DNA of 64,000 bases. Origin: Anaerolineae bacterium (GTDB lineage Bacteria > Chloroflexota > Anaerolineae > Aggregatilineales > Ch27). The notes under the pieces were generated by a model that was not told the DNA's origin, ran no database searches, and saw only the letters and a program-made list of their open reading frames with translations. The first letter of the stretch is position 1; every line of letters starts with the position of its first letter. The translations under genes were made by a program, and so were the position numbers. The stretch is taken from contig JABLXG010000019.1 in assembly GCA_013178165.1 (NCBI GenBank), positions 1 to 64,000 of the forward strand, given 5' to 3'. Positions 10,743-19,512 of the stretch are shown in pieces.

Positions 10743-11885
10743 CTAGCGACCCGGAAAAACCGTTCCAACGCTAACTCCAGGTGGGCTGGCCGGTTCCAGC
10801 CAGTAAACGCCTGATGTGCCTTCCGCCGCCCAGCCGCTTACGCCCGTTGGTAACGCCAGGCGGTACCAGTAGTAGCCGGTGTTGCACAGCGGGCCATCCA
10901 GAACGGTGAAGGTTGCCCCGGAACGCAGCAGACCGATCTCGCCAGCGCCGATTGCTGGCAGCAGGCGCAGCCGTAGACCGTCGACAGCCGTAGATACACG
11001 GCCTTCCTGGCCGGGGCGCAGCCGGGGAGGAGGGACAGTCAGGCACAACGTATCAAGCGTCGGAGAGGGCGTGAGCGTCGGGCGGGCGGTGAGGGTTGGC
11101 CGGGGTGTTGGGGTGACCGAGGGTGTCGGTGTGGCGGTCGGGCGGGGCGTTGGGCTGGGTGTTGCTGTGACGGTAGCGGTGAGTGTTGGGGTGGCAGTAG
11201 CGGTTGGAAGTGGTGTTGGGGTTGGCGTTACGACTGCGACGTAATGCTGCACGCTATCCCCGGCAACGATCCAGGCGGGTTGCCCATCCGGCTGGATGAT
11301 GCGCCACCACCAGCTTCCGCCACGGCAGAGCGGTCCGGCCACGATGGTAAGCAGGCTGTCTGCCTCCCAGCGCCCGCGCAGGGCCGCCCCCGCCTCCGGG
11401 AGCACCCGTGCTGCCAATGGGGCGCCGACATGGGTTACACGCAGTTGCTTGCCAACTTCGCCCGGCGGGGGCAGAGCCAGGGCACAGGTGATATCCGCCG
11501 GGTCAGGGGAGGGGGCGGGCAGACGTACCGGTTCCAGGTAGTAAACACGATCCTGACCTTCCGCTGCCCAGCCAGTCAGCCCTTCGGTTGCCGCAACCTG
11601 CCACCAGCGGAAGCCGTCGGCGCAGATCGGCCCGGCTATCACCCGTACCTGCGTATCACCGGCCAGCCGCCCGACACTGGCCGCGCCCAAGCCGGGTGTA
11701 ACCCGCAGGCGCAGGGTCTGGCCTTCGGCGGCGGTGGTGCGGGCGTAGGTGCCGATCGCCAGGCGAGGCGGAATCATCCCGCACGGATCGCCCTGAGCTG
11801 TTGTCATCCCTGGCAGCAGCGCCAGGATCAGCAGGATCAGCGGCAGGAATCTCCCAGGGCAGCAAAGGGAACGGGCTCTAACCAT
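10743..11885 (-). CDS. Secreted protein with three SH3-like domains and a Thr/Pro linker
   Basis: 380 residues. An N-terminal signal peptide ends near AQG (~residue 31). Three bacterial SH3-like units follow, at ~48-120, ~142-215 and ~295-370; each has a RLRVTPG- or LRLLPAIG-like first strand, a GPxC then W[WY]W/YWY core and a closing W-A-E-G segment. A Thr/Pro-rich low-complexity linker (~217-277) separates the second and third units and probably spans the envelope. Each SH3 unit keeps a Cys in the GPIC/GPLC turn, which suggests disulphides. Such domains bind cell-wall or surface ligands. AAAGG lies about 8 nt upstream of the ATG. A related protein is encoded at 20331-21929. Confidence 0.7.
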   Translation of the reverse strand: MVRARSLCCPGRFLPLILLILALLPGMTTAQGDPCGMIPPRLAIGTYARTTAAEGQTLRLRVTPGLGAASVGRLAGDTQVRVIAGPICADGFRWWQVAATEGLTGWAAEGQDRVYYLEPVRLPAPSPDPADITCALALPPPGEVGKQLRVTHVGAPLAARVLPEAGAALRGRWEADSLLTIVAGPLCRGGSWWWRIIQPDGQPAWIVAGDSVQHYVAVVTPTPTPLPTATATPTLTATVTATPSPTPRPTATPTPSVTPTPRPTLTARPTLTPSPTLDTLCLTVPPPRLRPGQEGRVSTAVDGLRLRLLPAIGAGEIGLLRSGATFTVLDGPLCNTGYYWYRLALPTGVSGWAAEGTSGVYWLEPASPPGVSVGTVFPGR

Positions 11886-12170
11886 CCGGTGAACCTTTCT
11901 CCGGCAACGGTGTTCTCAAGTGTGTCATAGTAGCGCCATCGTGGTTATGATTATCGGACAAAACGACCCTGGTGGCACGAATCTGATTGCTTCGATGGGG
12001 AGCGATTCGGGGTACGGCAACTTGCTGGTATTCTTTTGACAGGCAGTGGCGCACGGATTCTTCAGGCACGGATCAGCACAAATGAAAGGTGCATTTTTAA
12101 TCCGTGAGAATCGGCGAGTCGTCCGTGCTCCATTAGAATTGCGAACTAGAGGGGCTGGCAGGGGGACGCG

Positions 12171-13445
12171 ATGCGCATCAAACTGGCTTACGGTGTCGAT
12201 GGCCTGTGGCTTGATCTGCCGGACGCGCTTGACGTGACTGTGCTGGAGCCACACTTTGTCCCGGCCCTGGCGGAGTCGGAGGCGGCGCTGCGGGCGGCGC
12301 TGGCCGCGCCGCTGGAATCGCCGCCGCTGCGAGAGTGCGTCCGGGCCTCTGACCGCGTGGCGATCATCTTCAGCGACATCACCCGCCCGACGCCCAATCA
12401 TCTGATCCTTCCGGCAGTGCTGGAGGCTATCGCCCATGTCCCCCCTGAGCAGATCGTGCTGTGTAATGCGCTGGGTACGCACCGCCCCAATACGTCGGAA
12501 GAACTGGTGCGCTTGCTGGGGCCGGTGATCGTCAGCCGCTACCGTATTATCCAGAACAATGCCTTTGATCCGTCGACCCAGCGTTACCTGGGGCAGACCT
12601 CGCGCGGACACGAGTTGTGGATCAACCGGGAGGTTGTAGCTGCTGATTTCAGAATCCTGACCGGGTTCATCGAGCCACACTTCTTCGCCGGGTTTTCTGG
12701 GGGCGGCAAGGCGCTGATGCCCGGTATGGCTGGCTTGCAGACCGTCCTGGGTAACCATGACGCCGGGATGATTGACGATCCGGGTGCCACGTGGGGTGTC
12801 AGCTACGGCAACCCGATCTGGGAGGAAGCGCGGGAGGCCGCGCAACGGGTGGGGCCGAACTTTCTGCTCAATGTGACACTCAACCGCGATCAGGCCATCA
12901 CCGGAGTGTTCGCCGGGGCGCTGCCCACCGCCCATGACGCCGGGATCGCTTTTCTCCGCCAGTCGGCGCTGGTTCCGGTGGCGGCTCCGTTCGATGTCGT
13001 CATTACCACCAATGCCGGTTATCCACTCGACCAGAGCCTTTACCAGTCAGTCAAGGGTATGAGCGCGGCGGCCCGGATTGTCAGGCCGGGCGGGGCGATC
13101 ATCATTGCCGCGGCTTGCGCGGATGGCATCCCCGATCATGGGCTGTACGGCGAACTGCTGCGCTCGGCGGGCAGCCCGGCGAATGTGCTGGCGATGGTGC
13201 GCGCCTTCGACCCGCCGCGTCAGGATCAGTGGCAGGCTCAGATTCAGGCACTGGTTCAGCTCAAGGCCGATGTATACGTCTACTCAGACGGCCTGACCGA
13301 TACGCAGGTGCGTGACGCCCTGCTGCAACCCTGCCATGACATCCCGGCGCTGGTGAGCGACCTGGCGGCCCGCTACGGGCCGGGCGCACGCATCGCCGTC
13401 CTGCCGGAAGGCCCGCAGACGATCGCCTGTGTCGGCGCGGTCTGA
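12171..13445 (+). CDS. LarA-family (DUF2088) nickel-pincer-type racemase/epimerase
   Basis: A 424-residue homologue of lactate racemase LarA. The key residues of the LarA active site can be located: Asp in SDITRP, His in ALGTHR, His and Lys in EPHFFAGFSGGGKALMPG, His in LGNHDAG and Lys in SVKGMS. LarA enzymes interconvert 2-hydroxyacid stereoisomers with a nickel-pincer nucleotide cofactor covalently attached to the Lys of GGGKA. The family is functionally broad, so lactate itself is not certain, and larB/larC/larE are not in the window. The start ATG 12171 has AGGGGG 6 nt upstream. A TTGACA at 12036-12041 lacks a good -10 box. The next gene begins about 120 bp later on the same strand. Confidence 0.8.
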   Translation: MRIKLAYGVDGLWLDLPDALDVTVLEPHFVPALAESEAALRAALAAPLESPPLRECVRASDRVAIIFSDITRPTPNHLILPAVLEAIAHVPPEQIVLCNALGTHRPNTSEELVRLLGPVIVSRYRIIQNNAFDPSTQRYLGQTSRGHELWINREVVAADFRILTGFIEPHFFAGFSGGGKALMPGMAGLQTVLGNHDAGMIDDPGATWGVSYGNPIWEEAREAAQRVGPNFLLNVTLNRDQAITGVFAGALPTAHDAGIAFLRQSALVPVAAPFDVVITTNAGYPLDQSLYQSVKGMSAAARIVRPGGAIIIAAACADGIPDHGLYGELLRSAGSPANVLAMVRAFDPPRQDQWQAQIQALVQLKADVYVYSDGLTDTQVRDALLQPCHDIPALVSDLAARYGPGARIAVLPEGPQTIACVGAV

Positions 13446-13563
13446 AGAACAGGCGGGGGGCAGGTCGGCGTGTGCAATTCGGCACCCGATAGAGGATAAT
13501 CTGTATACCTTTTGAAGCCATTGCAGCCACCCGCAGGGTGGTCCTGACCGGATGAGGGTACCC

Positions 13564-14388
13564 GTGAGCGCCGGATTTGATCCCGATTTTGACGACGCCG
13601 TATGGACGCTGGACTGGCTGCGCATCCCCGTGCGGCAGGTGCCGGTGGGCGACTATGAAAGCGGCTACCGGGTGGTGCGGGAGTTTGTCGAGCAGATCGA
13701 TGTCTTCGGGCAGTCTTACCAGCTGGACCCGCCGCTGGACGTGCGTGGCCTGTTTGATCCGGCAGGCGTGCTGTGGATGTCCGACACGCCGCAGGAACGG
13801 ATGATGATGTACAACAACGCCAGGCGCTCGCAGGGACATATACTGGTCGGTGGGGCAGGGCTGGGCCTCTACCCGCAGTATGTGACTGGCGCGGCTTCTT
13901 TCACCATCATCGAGCGTAGCCCGATCGTCCTCAAGGTGGTTGGGCCGATGTTGCAGGAAGTTATGGCCGAGCGAGGGGTACAGCTACGCTTTCTGGTGGG
14001 TGATATCGAGACTTTCCTGGCCAGGGCCGAACCGGGCGGCTACGACACGATCTTCCTCGATACCTGGGAGCGCCTGGACGCCGCCCTGCTGCCATCGATC
14101 AACCGCCTGCGCAACCTCTCCCTCCGCCATCTGGCTCCGGGCGGGCAGGTGCTATTGTGGGGGTACCGCTGGATGGTGCGCCTGTTTGAGGAGGCATGCG
14201 CTACCTTGCTGATTATGCCGCCGGAGGAGCGCGAGCTGTGGCTGGCGGAACAGCGTCCCGCTAACCCGCGGGCGGCGGTCCTGCTGACCCCGATCGCCGA
14301 TGCCTTCCGGGGGCGGACGATCCAGCGCTGGGAACTCGATGAGGCCGTGCGTTACTGCCGCGAGTGGGTCCGGCAGGTCACGGTCTAG
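13564..14388 (+). CDS. Spermidine-synthase-like/SAM-dependent methyltransferase-fold protein
   Basis: 274 residues. The Rossmann core is visible: ILVGGAGLGLYPQYV as the nucleotide-binding loop, FTIIERSPIVLKVV as the acidic second-strand segment, and YDTIFLDTWE as the strand-4 acidic motif. This resembles the polyamine aminopropyltransferase superfamily, but the substrate-gating residues of true SpeE could not be confirmed, so the reaction is unknown. The GTG at 13564 has GAGGG 5 nt upstream; an in-frame ATG at 13552 overlaps that site and has no ribosome-binding site. The stop codon lies 11 nt before the ppc start, whose ribosome-binding site follows this stop, so the two are probably co-transcribed. 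Confidence 0.6.
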   Translation: MSAGFDPDFDDAVWTLDWLRIPVRQVPVGDYESGYRVVREFVEQIDVFGQSYQLDPPLDVRGLFDPAGVLWMSDTPQERMMMYNNARRSQGHILVGGAGLGLYPQYVTGAASFTIIERSPIVLKVVGPMLQEVMAERGVQLRFLVGDIETFLARAEPGGYDTIFLDTWERLDAALLPSINRLRNLSLRHLAPGGQVLLWGYRWMVRLFEEACATLLIMPPEERELWLAEQRPANPRAAVLLTPIADAFRGRTIQRWELDEAVRYCREWVRQVTV

Positions 14389-14399
14389 GAGTGGGATGG

Positions 14400-17084
14400 A
14401 TGGCGACGACCAGGCCCGGATCGCTGCAGACACCTTTGAGCGCCGACATTCATCTGCTCGGCGACCTGCTCGGCCAGGTTATCCGCGAGCAGCACGGTGA
14501 GGAAGCTTTCGCCCTGGTAGAGCGGGTGCGGCTGGCCGCCAAGGCCCGCCGCACCGACGATCCGGATGCGCTCCGAATGCTCACAGCGACCATTGAAGCC
14601 CAGTCCCCGGAAGCGCTGCGCATCCTGATCAAAGCCTTCAGCCACTACTTCCAGTTGATCAACATCGCCGAAGATCAGCAGCGTATTCGCGTCCTGCAGG
14701 CACGGGAGGCGGCGGGTAGCCTGCACGAGTCGGTGGAGGAGGCCATCGGTGTTTTGCGCGGGGCCGGGCTGGAGGCGGACGCCGTGCGCGAATTACTGGG
14801 GCGGCTGCGGGTGCGCTTTGTGCTGACAGCTCATCCTTCCGAAGCCAAGCGTAAGGAGGTGTTGCTCAAGCTACGCCAGATCGCCGGGCTGATGGCCTAC
14901 CGCGACCGGCAGCGGCTGCTCCCCCGCGAGGAGCGCACCCTGGAAGCGGCGCTGGTTGAGGAGATCGAGGAACTGTGGCAGACCCGCCTGACGCGGGCGA
15001 TTTCCCCGACGGTCATGGACGAGGTGGATTTTGGCCTGTACTTTCTGACCGCGGTGATCATGGATGTGGTGGTCGAGGTGATGGCCGACCTGCGGGCGGC
15101 GCTGGCGGCGGCTTACCCCGGCGCAGCCTGGGACGACCTGCCGCCGATCCTGCGCTATGCTTCATGGATCGGCGGCGACCGGGACGGCAACCCCAACGTC
15201 ACGCCGGAGGTGACTCTGCGCACGCTGGCGGCGCTGCGGGAGGCGGCGCGGAGCGTCTACCTGGGCGAGATCGCCTTCCTGCGCGACCACCTGACTCAAT
15301 CCACCGATGAAGCCCCGGTCTCCACGTTTCTGCGCTATTCTATTCCGGTCAGCGACACCCTGGAACGTCGCTATCCCGGCGAACTGTACCGCCAGAAGCT
15401 GACCCTGATCCACGATCGCCTGGCCGCCGACGGGTACCCCTCCGGCGCGGCGCTGCTGGATGACCTGCGCCTGTTGCAGGAAAGCCTGCGCCAGAATCGG
15501 GGGCGGCATGTCGCTTCCGGCGCGTTGCAGCGCCTGATCGAGAAGGTGCGCCTGTTCGGGCTGGGGCTGGCCCCGTTGGAGGTGCGCCAGGATGCCCGCC
15601 TGCATCGCGCCGCACTGGCTGAGATGTTCCGCGCTTATGGCATCAGCGCCGACTACGAGACCCTGCCAGAGGCGGAGAAGCAGGCTTTGTTGACGCGGGA
15701 GATCGCCAGCGGGCGACCGCTCTTCCCGCCGGAACCGGCCTTTTCGCCGGAGACCAACGATGTGATCGCCACCTGGCGCATGATCGCCCAGGCCCAGCGC
15801 CGCTATGGCCCAGAGGCGATCGACACCGTGATCGCCAGCCGTTCGGAAGCGCCCAGCGACGGGCTGACCATGCTGCTATTTGCCGCCGAGGTTGGCGTGG
15901 CCGGGCAGGTCGATCTGGTTCCGCTGTTCGAAACGATCGACGATCTGCGGGGCGCGGCGGAGGTTGTGGCGGCGTTGTTCGACAACCCGGCCTACGCCCG
16001 CTATCTCGAGGGACGCGGGCGCCGTCAGCAGGTTATGCTCGGCTATTCCGACAGCAACAAGGATGGTGGCTACTTTGCTTCCAACTGGCAGCTGTACTCC
16101 GCCCAGCGCGCTCTGGCGGAACTATGCCGGGAGCGCGGCGTGCTGCTGGAGTTGTTTCATGGGCGCGGCGGGAGCATCGGGCGGGGCGGCGGGCCAACCA
16201 GCCGGGCCATCCTTTCCCAGCCGCCAGCGGCGATGCGTGGCCCGATTAAGATCACCGAGCAGGGAGAGGTCATTGCCTACCGTTATAGCAACGCCGCAAT
16301 CGCTCGCCGCCACCTGCACCAGGTGTTGCACGCGGCATTGCTGGCAACGGGCGGCCAGGCCCAGGTGGAAGTCAGGCCGGCCTGGGCGGCGGCGATGGAC
16401 ACTCTGGCGGAGGAGGGCCGCCGCGCCTATCGCGCCCTGGTTTACGAGACGCCCGGCTTCCTGGACTACTGGCGGCAGGCCACGCCGATCGAGCAACTGC
16501 CCCACCTGCCAATTGCCTCCCGTCCGGTACGGCGGACGCCAGCCGGCGGCTTTGAGGCTATCCGCGCCATTCCCTGGGTGTTCTCCTGGATGCAGAGCCG
16601 GGCAATCATCCCCAGCTGGTATGGCATCGGGACGGCGCTGGAAGCTTTCTGTGCCGGAGAGGAGGGCGGGCTGGCGTTGCTGGTGGAGATGTACCGCGAG
16701 TGGCCGTTCTTTGCCGCGCTGCTGGACAACGTGGAACTTGACCTGGCCAAGGCTGACATGGGCATTGCCGAGCGGTACGCGGAACTGGTGACCGACGGCG
16801 CTCTGCGGGCGCGGGTATTCAGCGCGATCACTGCCGAGCATGAGCGCGCCTGCCAGTACGTCAATCGCATCATCGGGCAGCAGCGCCTTCTTGATCACTC
16901 GCCGGTGATCCAGCATAGCATCGAGCGCCGCAACCCGTATGTGGACCCGCTGAACTTCATCCAGGTGGCGCTGCTGCGCGCCCTGCGCGACCCGGCGACG
17001 GAATCCGGCCAGCGCAGCGCCCTGCTGGAACTGGCGCTCTCCACGGTTAACGGCATCGCGGCGGGGATGAAGACAACGGGATAG
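14400..17084 (+). CDS. ppc: Phosphoenolpyruvate carboxylase
   Basis: 894 residues, full length for the bacterial-type enzyme that makes oxaloacetate from PEP and bicarbonate. Diagnostic motifs in order: LTAHPSEAKRKEV (catalytic His; the family usually has TAHPTEA), GGDRDGNPNVT, GYSDSNKDGGYFASNW, FHGRGGSIGRGGGPTSRAI (the bicarbonate/PEP loop) and ITEQGEVI. The C-terminus reads NGIAAGMKTTG, whereas most family members end with xNTG; the terminal Gly is kept but the Asn is Thr. Start: ATG 14400 has AGGAG 8 nt upstream, better than the in-frame ATG at 14364 inside the previous gene. The enzyme supplies C4 acids for the TCA cycle and amino-acid synthesis. Confidence 0.95.
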   Translation: MATTRPGSLQTPLSADIHLLGDLLGQVIREQHGEEAFALVERVRLAAKARRTDDPDALRMLTATIEAQSPEALRILIKAFSHYFQLINIAEDQQRIRVLQAREAAGSLHESVEEAIGVLRGAGLEADAVRELLGRLRVRFVLTAHPSEAKRKEVLLKLRQIAGLMAYRDRQRLLPREERTLEAALVEEIEELWQTRLTRAISPTVMDEVDFGLYFLTAVIMDVVVEVMADLRAALAAAYPGAAWDDLPPILRYASWIGGDRDGNPNVTPEVTLRTLAALREAARSVYLGEIAFLRDHLTQSTDEAPVSTFLRYSIPVSDTLERRYPGELYRQKLTLIHDRLAADGYPSGAALLDDLRLLQESLRQNRGRHVASGALQRLIEKVRLFGLGLAPLEVRQDARLHRAALAEMFRAYGISADYETLPEAEKQALLTREIASGRPLFPPEPAFSPETNDVIATWRMIAQAQRRYGPEAIDTVIASRSEAPSDGLTMLLFAAEVGVAGQVDLVPLFETIDDLRGAAEVVAALFDNPAYARYLEGRGRRQQVMLGYSDSNKDGGYFASNWQLYSAQRALAELCRERGVLLELFHGRGGSIGRGGGPTSRAILSQPPAAMRGPIKITEQGEVIAYRYSNAAIARRHLHQVLHAALLATGGQAQVEVRPAWAAAMDTLAEEGRRAYRALVYETPGFLDYWRQATPIEQLPHLPIASRPVRRTPAGGFEAIRAIPWVFSWMQSRAIIPSWYGIGTALEAFCAGEEGGLALLVEMYREWPFFAALLDNVELDLAKADMGIAERYAELVTDGALRARVFSAITAEHERACQYVNRIIGQQRLLDHSPVIQHSIERRNPYVDPLNFIQVALLRALRDPATESGQRSALLELALSTVNGIAAGMKTTG

Positions 17085-17114
17085 ACGGATCGATGGACGG
17101 CAGTAGTGTGGTGA

Positions 17115-19334
17115 ATGGCGATGGGTGAACTGCTTAAGGGTACGGTTGAGCGTGTCACTTACTACAACGCGGAAAATGGCTACACGGTCCTGCGCATGAA
17201 GCCGGAGCAGCCCCGGCTGGGCATGTCCCGCGATGGCCTGATCACGGTGGTCGGGGAATTGCCGGAACTGCAGCCCGGCGAGTCGGTGGAGTTCGACGGC
17301 CAGTGGGTGGAAGATGCCCGTTACGGTCACCAGTTCCGGGCGGAAAGTGTGCGGCAGATCATGCCCGCGACCATCGAGGGGATGCGCCGTTACCTGGGCA
17401 GCGGCCTGATCAAGGGCATCGGGCCGCGCACCGCCGAGAAAATCGTCGATTACTTCGGGTTGGACACGCTCAGCGTACTCGACCGCGATCCGGAGCGTTT
17501 GCTGGAAGTGCCAGATGTGGGCCAGAAACGGATGCAAATGATCGCCCGCGCCTGGGCGGAACAACAGGCGATCAAGGAGGTCATGCTTTTTTTGCAGGGC
17601 CATCGTATCTCCACGGGCTTGGCGATCAAAATCTACAAAACCTACGGCGATGAGGCCATCCACAAAGTGCAGGAGAATCCCTACCGACTGGCCCGCGACA
17701 TCTGGGGCATTGGTTTCCTGACCGCCGACAAGATTGCTCGCGATCTGGGCCTGCCGGAAGATTCGCCGCACCGCATGGCGGCGGGCGTGATCTATGCCCT
17801 CAACGAGGCCACCAATGACGGGCATGTCTTCCTGCCGCGTCCGGAGCTGGTCCGGCTGGCGGGCGAATTGCTGCGGCTGGAGGGCGCAGCGGATGGCATC
17901 GAGGCGGCCATCGACCGCCTGCACGCCGCTGACGAGATCGCGATCGACATGGTCCCGGATATGGCTGGCCGGGAGAAGGAGGCCGTCTACCTGCCGGCGC
18001 TTTACCACGCCGAAGTGGGCGTGGCCCGGCGGCTGCGCCAGATGCTTGATGCGCCGGATAGCCGCCTGGCCGATCTGGGTTCGGTACACTGGGGGCCGTT
18101 CCTGGCGGCGCTGGGGGCGGAATCACCGCTGGCGCTGACCGGGCAGCAGCGCGGCGCTGTCCGCCAGGCGCTCAGCAGCAAGGTCAGCATCCTGACTGGC
18201 GGCCCCGGTACGGGTAAGACCTTCACCATGAAGACGGTCATCGCCGCCCTGCAGAGGACCGGCCACAACTTCCTGCTGTGCAGCCCGACTGGCCGGGCGG
18301 CCAAGCGCCTGAGCGAAACGACCGGCCAGCCCGCCCAGACCATCCACCGTCTGCTGGGCTACAGCCCGGCGGAAGGCTTTGCCTATAACGAAGAAAACCC
18401 GCTTGACGCCGACATGATCATCGTGGACGAAGCATCCATGATCGATCTGCCGCTGTTCTACCACCTGCTCAAGGCCATCGCTCCGGAAACGCACTTGCTG
18501 CTCGTTGGCGATGCCGACCAGCTTCCCAGTGTGGGGGCGGGGGATGTCCTGCGCGATCTTATCCGTAGTGGCGCGATCCCGGTCACGCGACTGGAGACGA
18601 TCTTCCGCCAGGTGGGCGGCAGCCTGATCATCCGCAATGCCCACCGGATCAATCACGGCGAGCAACCCGATACGCGCAACGAGGGCGAAGACTTCTTCTT
18701 TTTTGGGGCTGAAGACCCGGAAACCGCGGCGGCGCTGGTGGTGGACATCGTGCGCAACCGCCTGCCGGAGCGCTTTGGCTTTGACCCGCTGGAGGATGTG
18801 CAGGTGCTGGCGCCGATGCATCGCGGATTGGCTGGCGTGGCGGCACTGAACCAGGCCCTGCAGGAGGCGCTCAATCCACGGGGCCGTCCCGCCGAACGCT
18901 GGATCATGGGCCGCCTGTTTCGTGCTGGCGACAAAGTGATGCAGGTGCGCAACAACTACGACAAAGAGGTTTTCAACGGCGATATCGGGCGGGTGCAGGC
19001 CATTGACTTCGACGAGCAGTCGCTGATCGTGCGCATGGAGGATCGGCTGGTGACTTACGACTGGTCGGAGTGCGATGAACTGGTGCACGCCTATGCGATC
19101 TCGGTGCATAAGAGCCAGGGCAGCGAGTATCCGGTGGTGGTCATGCCCATCCTCACCCAGCACTACATGATGCTCCAGCGCAACCTGCTCTATACCGCCG
19201 TGACGCGGGCGCGGCGGATGGTTGTCCTGGTCGGGACGCGCAAGGCAATTGCCATCGCTGTGCGCAACGGCCACATCGCGCAGCGCTATAGCGCCCTGGC
19301 CTGGCGGCTGGGGGCGGGGCGGCTGAGGCTGTGA
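17115..19334 (+). CDS. recD2: RecD2-type ATP-dependent DNA helicase
   Basis: 739 residues, the usual RecD2 length. An N-terminal OB-like and helix-hairpin-helix region (GLIKGIGPRTAEKIVDYFG at ~98-116) precedes the SF1B motor: Walker A LTGGPGTGKTFTMK near 360, Walker B MIIVDEASMID near 433, GDADQLPSVGAGDVL (motif III) and the C-terminal VHKSQGSEYPVVVMP of the UvrD_C_2 domain. RecD2 is a 5'-3' helicase that acts without RecBC in DNA repair and replication-fork processing. The ATG at 17115 is followed by a second one at 17121; no strong ribosome-binding site separates them. Its TGA overlaps a GTG that begins the first copy of the tandem repeat described next, so translation may run on. Confidence 0.93.
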   Translation: MAMGELLKGTVERVTYYNAENGYTVLRMKPEQPRLGMSRDGLITVVGELPELQPGESVEFDGQWVEDARYGHQFRAESVRQIMPATIEGMRRYLGSGLIKGIGPRTAEKIVDYFGLDTLSVLDRDPERLLEVPDVGQKRMQMIARAWAEQQAIKEVMLFLQGHRISTGLAIKIYKTYGDEAIHKVQENPYRLARDIWGIGFLTADKIARDLGLPEDSPHRMAAGVIYALNEATNDGHVFLPRPELVRLAGELLRLEGAADGIEAAIDRLHAADEIAIDMVPDMAGREKEAVYLPALYHAEVGVARRLRQMLDAPDSRLADLGSVHWGPFLAALGAESPLALTGQQRGAVRQALSSKVSILTGGPGTGKTFTMKTVIAALQRTGHNFLLCSPTGRAAKRLSETTGQPAQTIHRLLGYSPAEGFAYNEENPLDADMIIVDEASMIDLPLFYHLLKAIAPETHLLLVGDADQLPSVGAGDVLRDLIRSGAIPVTRLETIFRQVGGSLIIRNAHRINHGEQPDTRNEGEDFFFFGAEDPETAAALVVDIVRNRLPERFGFDPLEDVQVLAPMHRGLAGVAALNQALQEALNPRGRPAERWIMGRLFRAGDKVMQVRNNYDKEVFNGDIGRVQAIDFDEQSLIVRMEDRLVTYDWSECDELVHAYAISVHKSQGSEYPVVVMPILTQHYMMLQRNLLYTAVTRARRMVVLVGTRKAIAIAVRNGHIAQRYSALAWRLGAGRLRL

Positions 19335-19435
19335 GCACTCCTCCGAGTTTGTTCGACCTGGCTGAAGCGTTCAGGAAGCCGGGCTGGCCGGTGTGCCGTT
19401 GGCACAAAGCGAGTTTACTATGGGCACTCCTCTGA
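19331..19435 (+). CDS. Short overlapping ORF from repeat copy 1 (possible coupling peptide)
   Basis: GTG start inside a GTGA overlap with the recD2 stop; 34 residues beginning STPPSLFDLAEAFRKPGWP and keeping one Cys of the CxxC motif. It stops inside copy 2. It is probably a degenerate copy of the N-terminus of the downstream protein, and whether it is translated cannot be judged from sequence alone. Confidence 0.3.
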   Translation: MSTPPSLFDLAEAFRKPGWPVCRWHKASLLWALL

Positions 19436-19512
19436 GTTTGTTCGACCTGGCTGAAGCGTTCAGGAAGCCAGGCTGTCCAGTGTGCCGCCGGCACAAAGCG
19501 AGTTTGCTATGA
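19420..19512 (+). CDS. Short overlapping ORF from repeat copy 2 (possible coupling peptide)
   Basis: ATG start; 30 residues with the intact CPVC motif of the DUF6062 N-terminus. Its TGA overlaps the ATG of the real gene as ATGA, a classic translational-coupling geometry. Either a passive duplication remnant or a leader peptide that delivers ribosomes to the gene start. Confidence 0.3.
   Translation: MGTPLSLFDLAEAFRKPGCPVCRRHKASLL

Noticed and set aside
16122-18089. 655-codon minus-strand open frame across ppc and recD2
   Set aside because: It lies antisense to two clearly identified genes; long antisense frames are expected in this GC-rich sequence. The product shows only His/Gln/Arg-rich composition and no domain.
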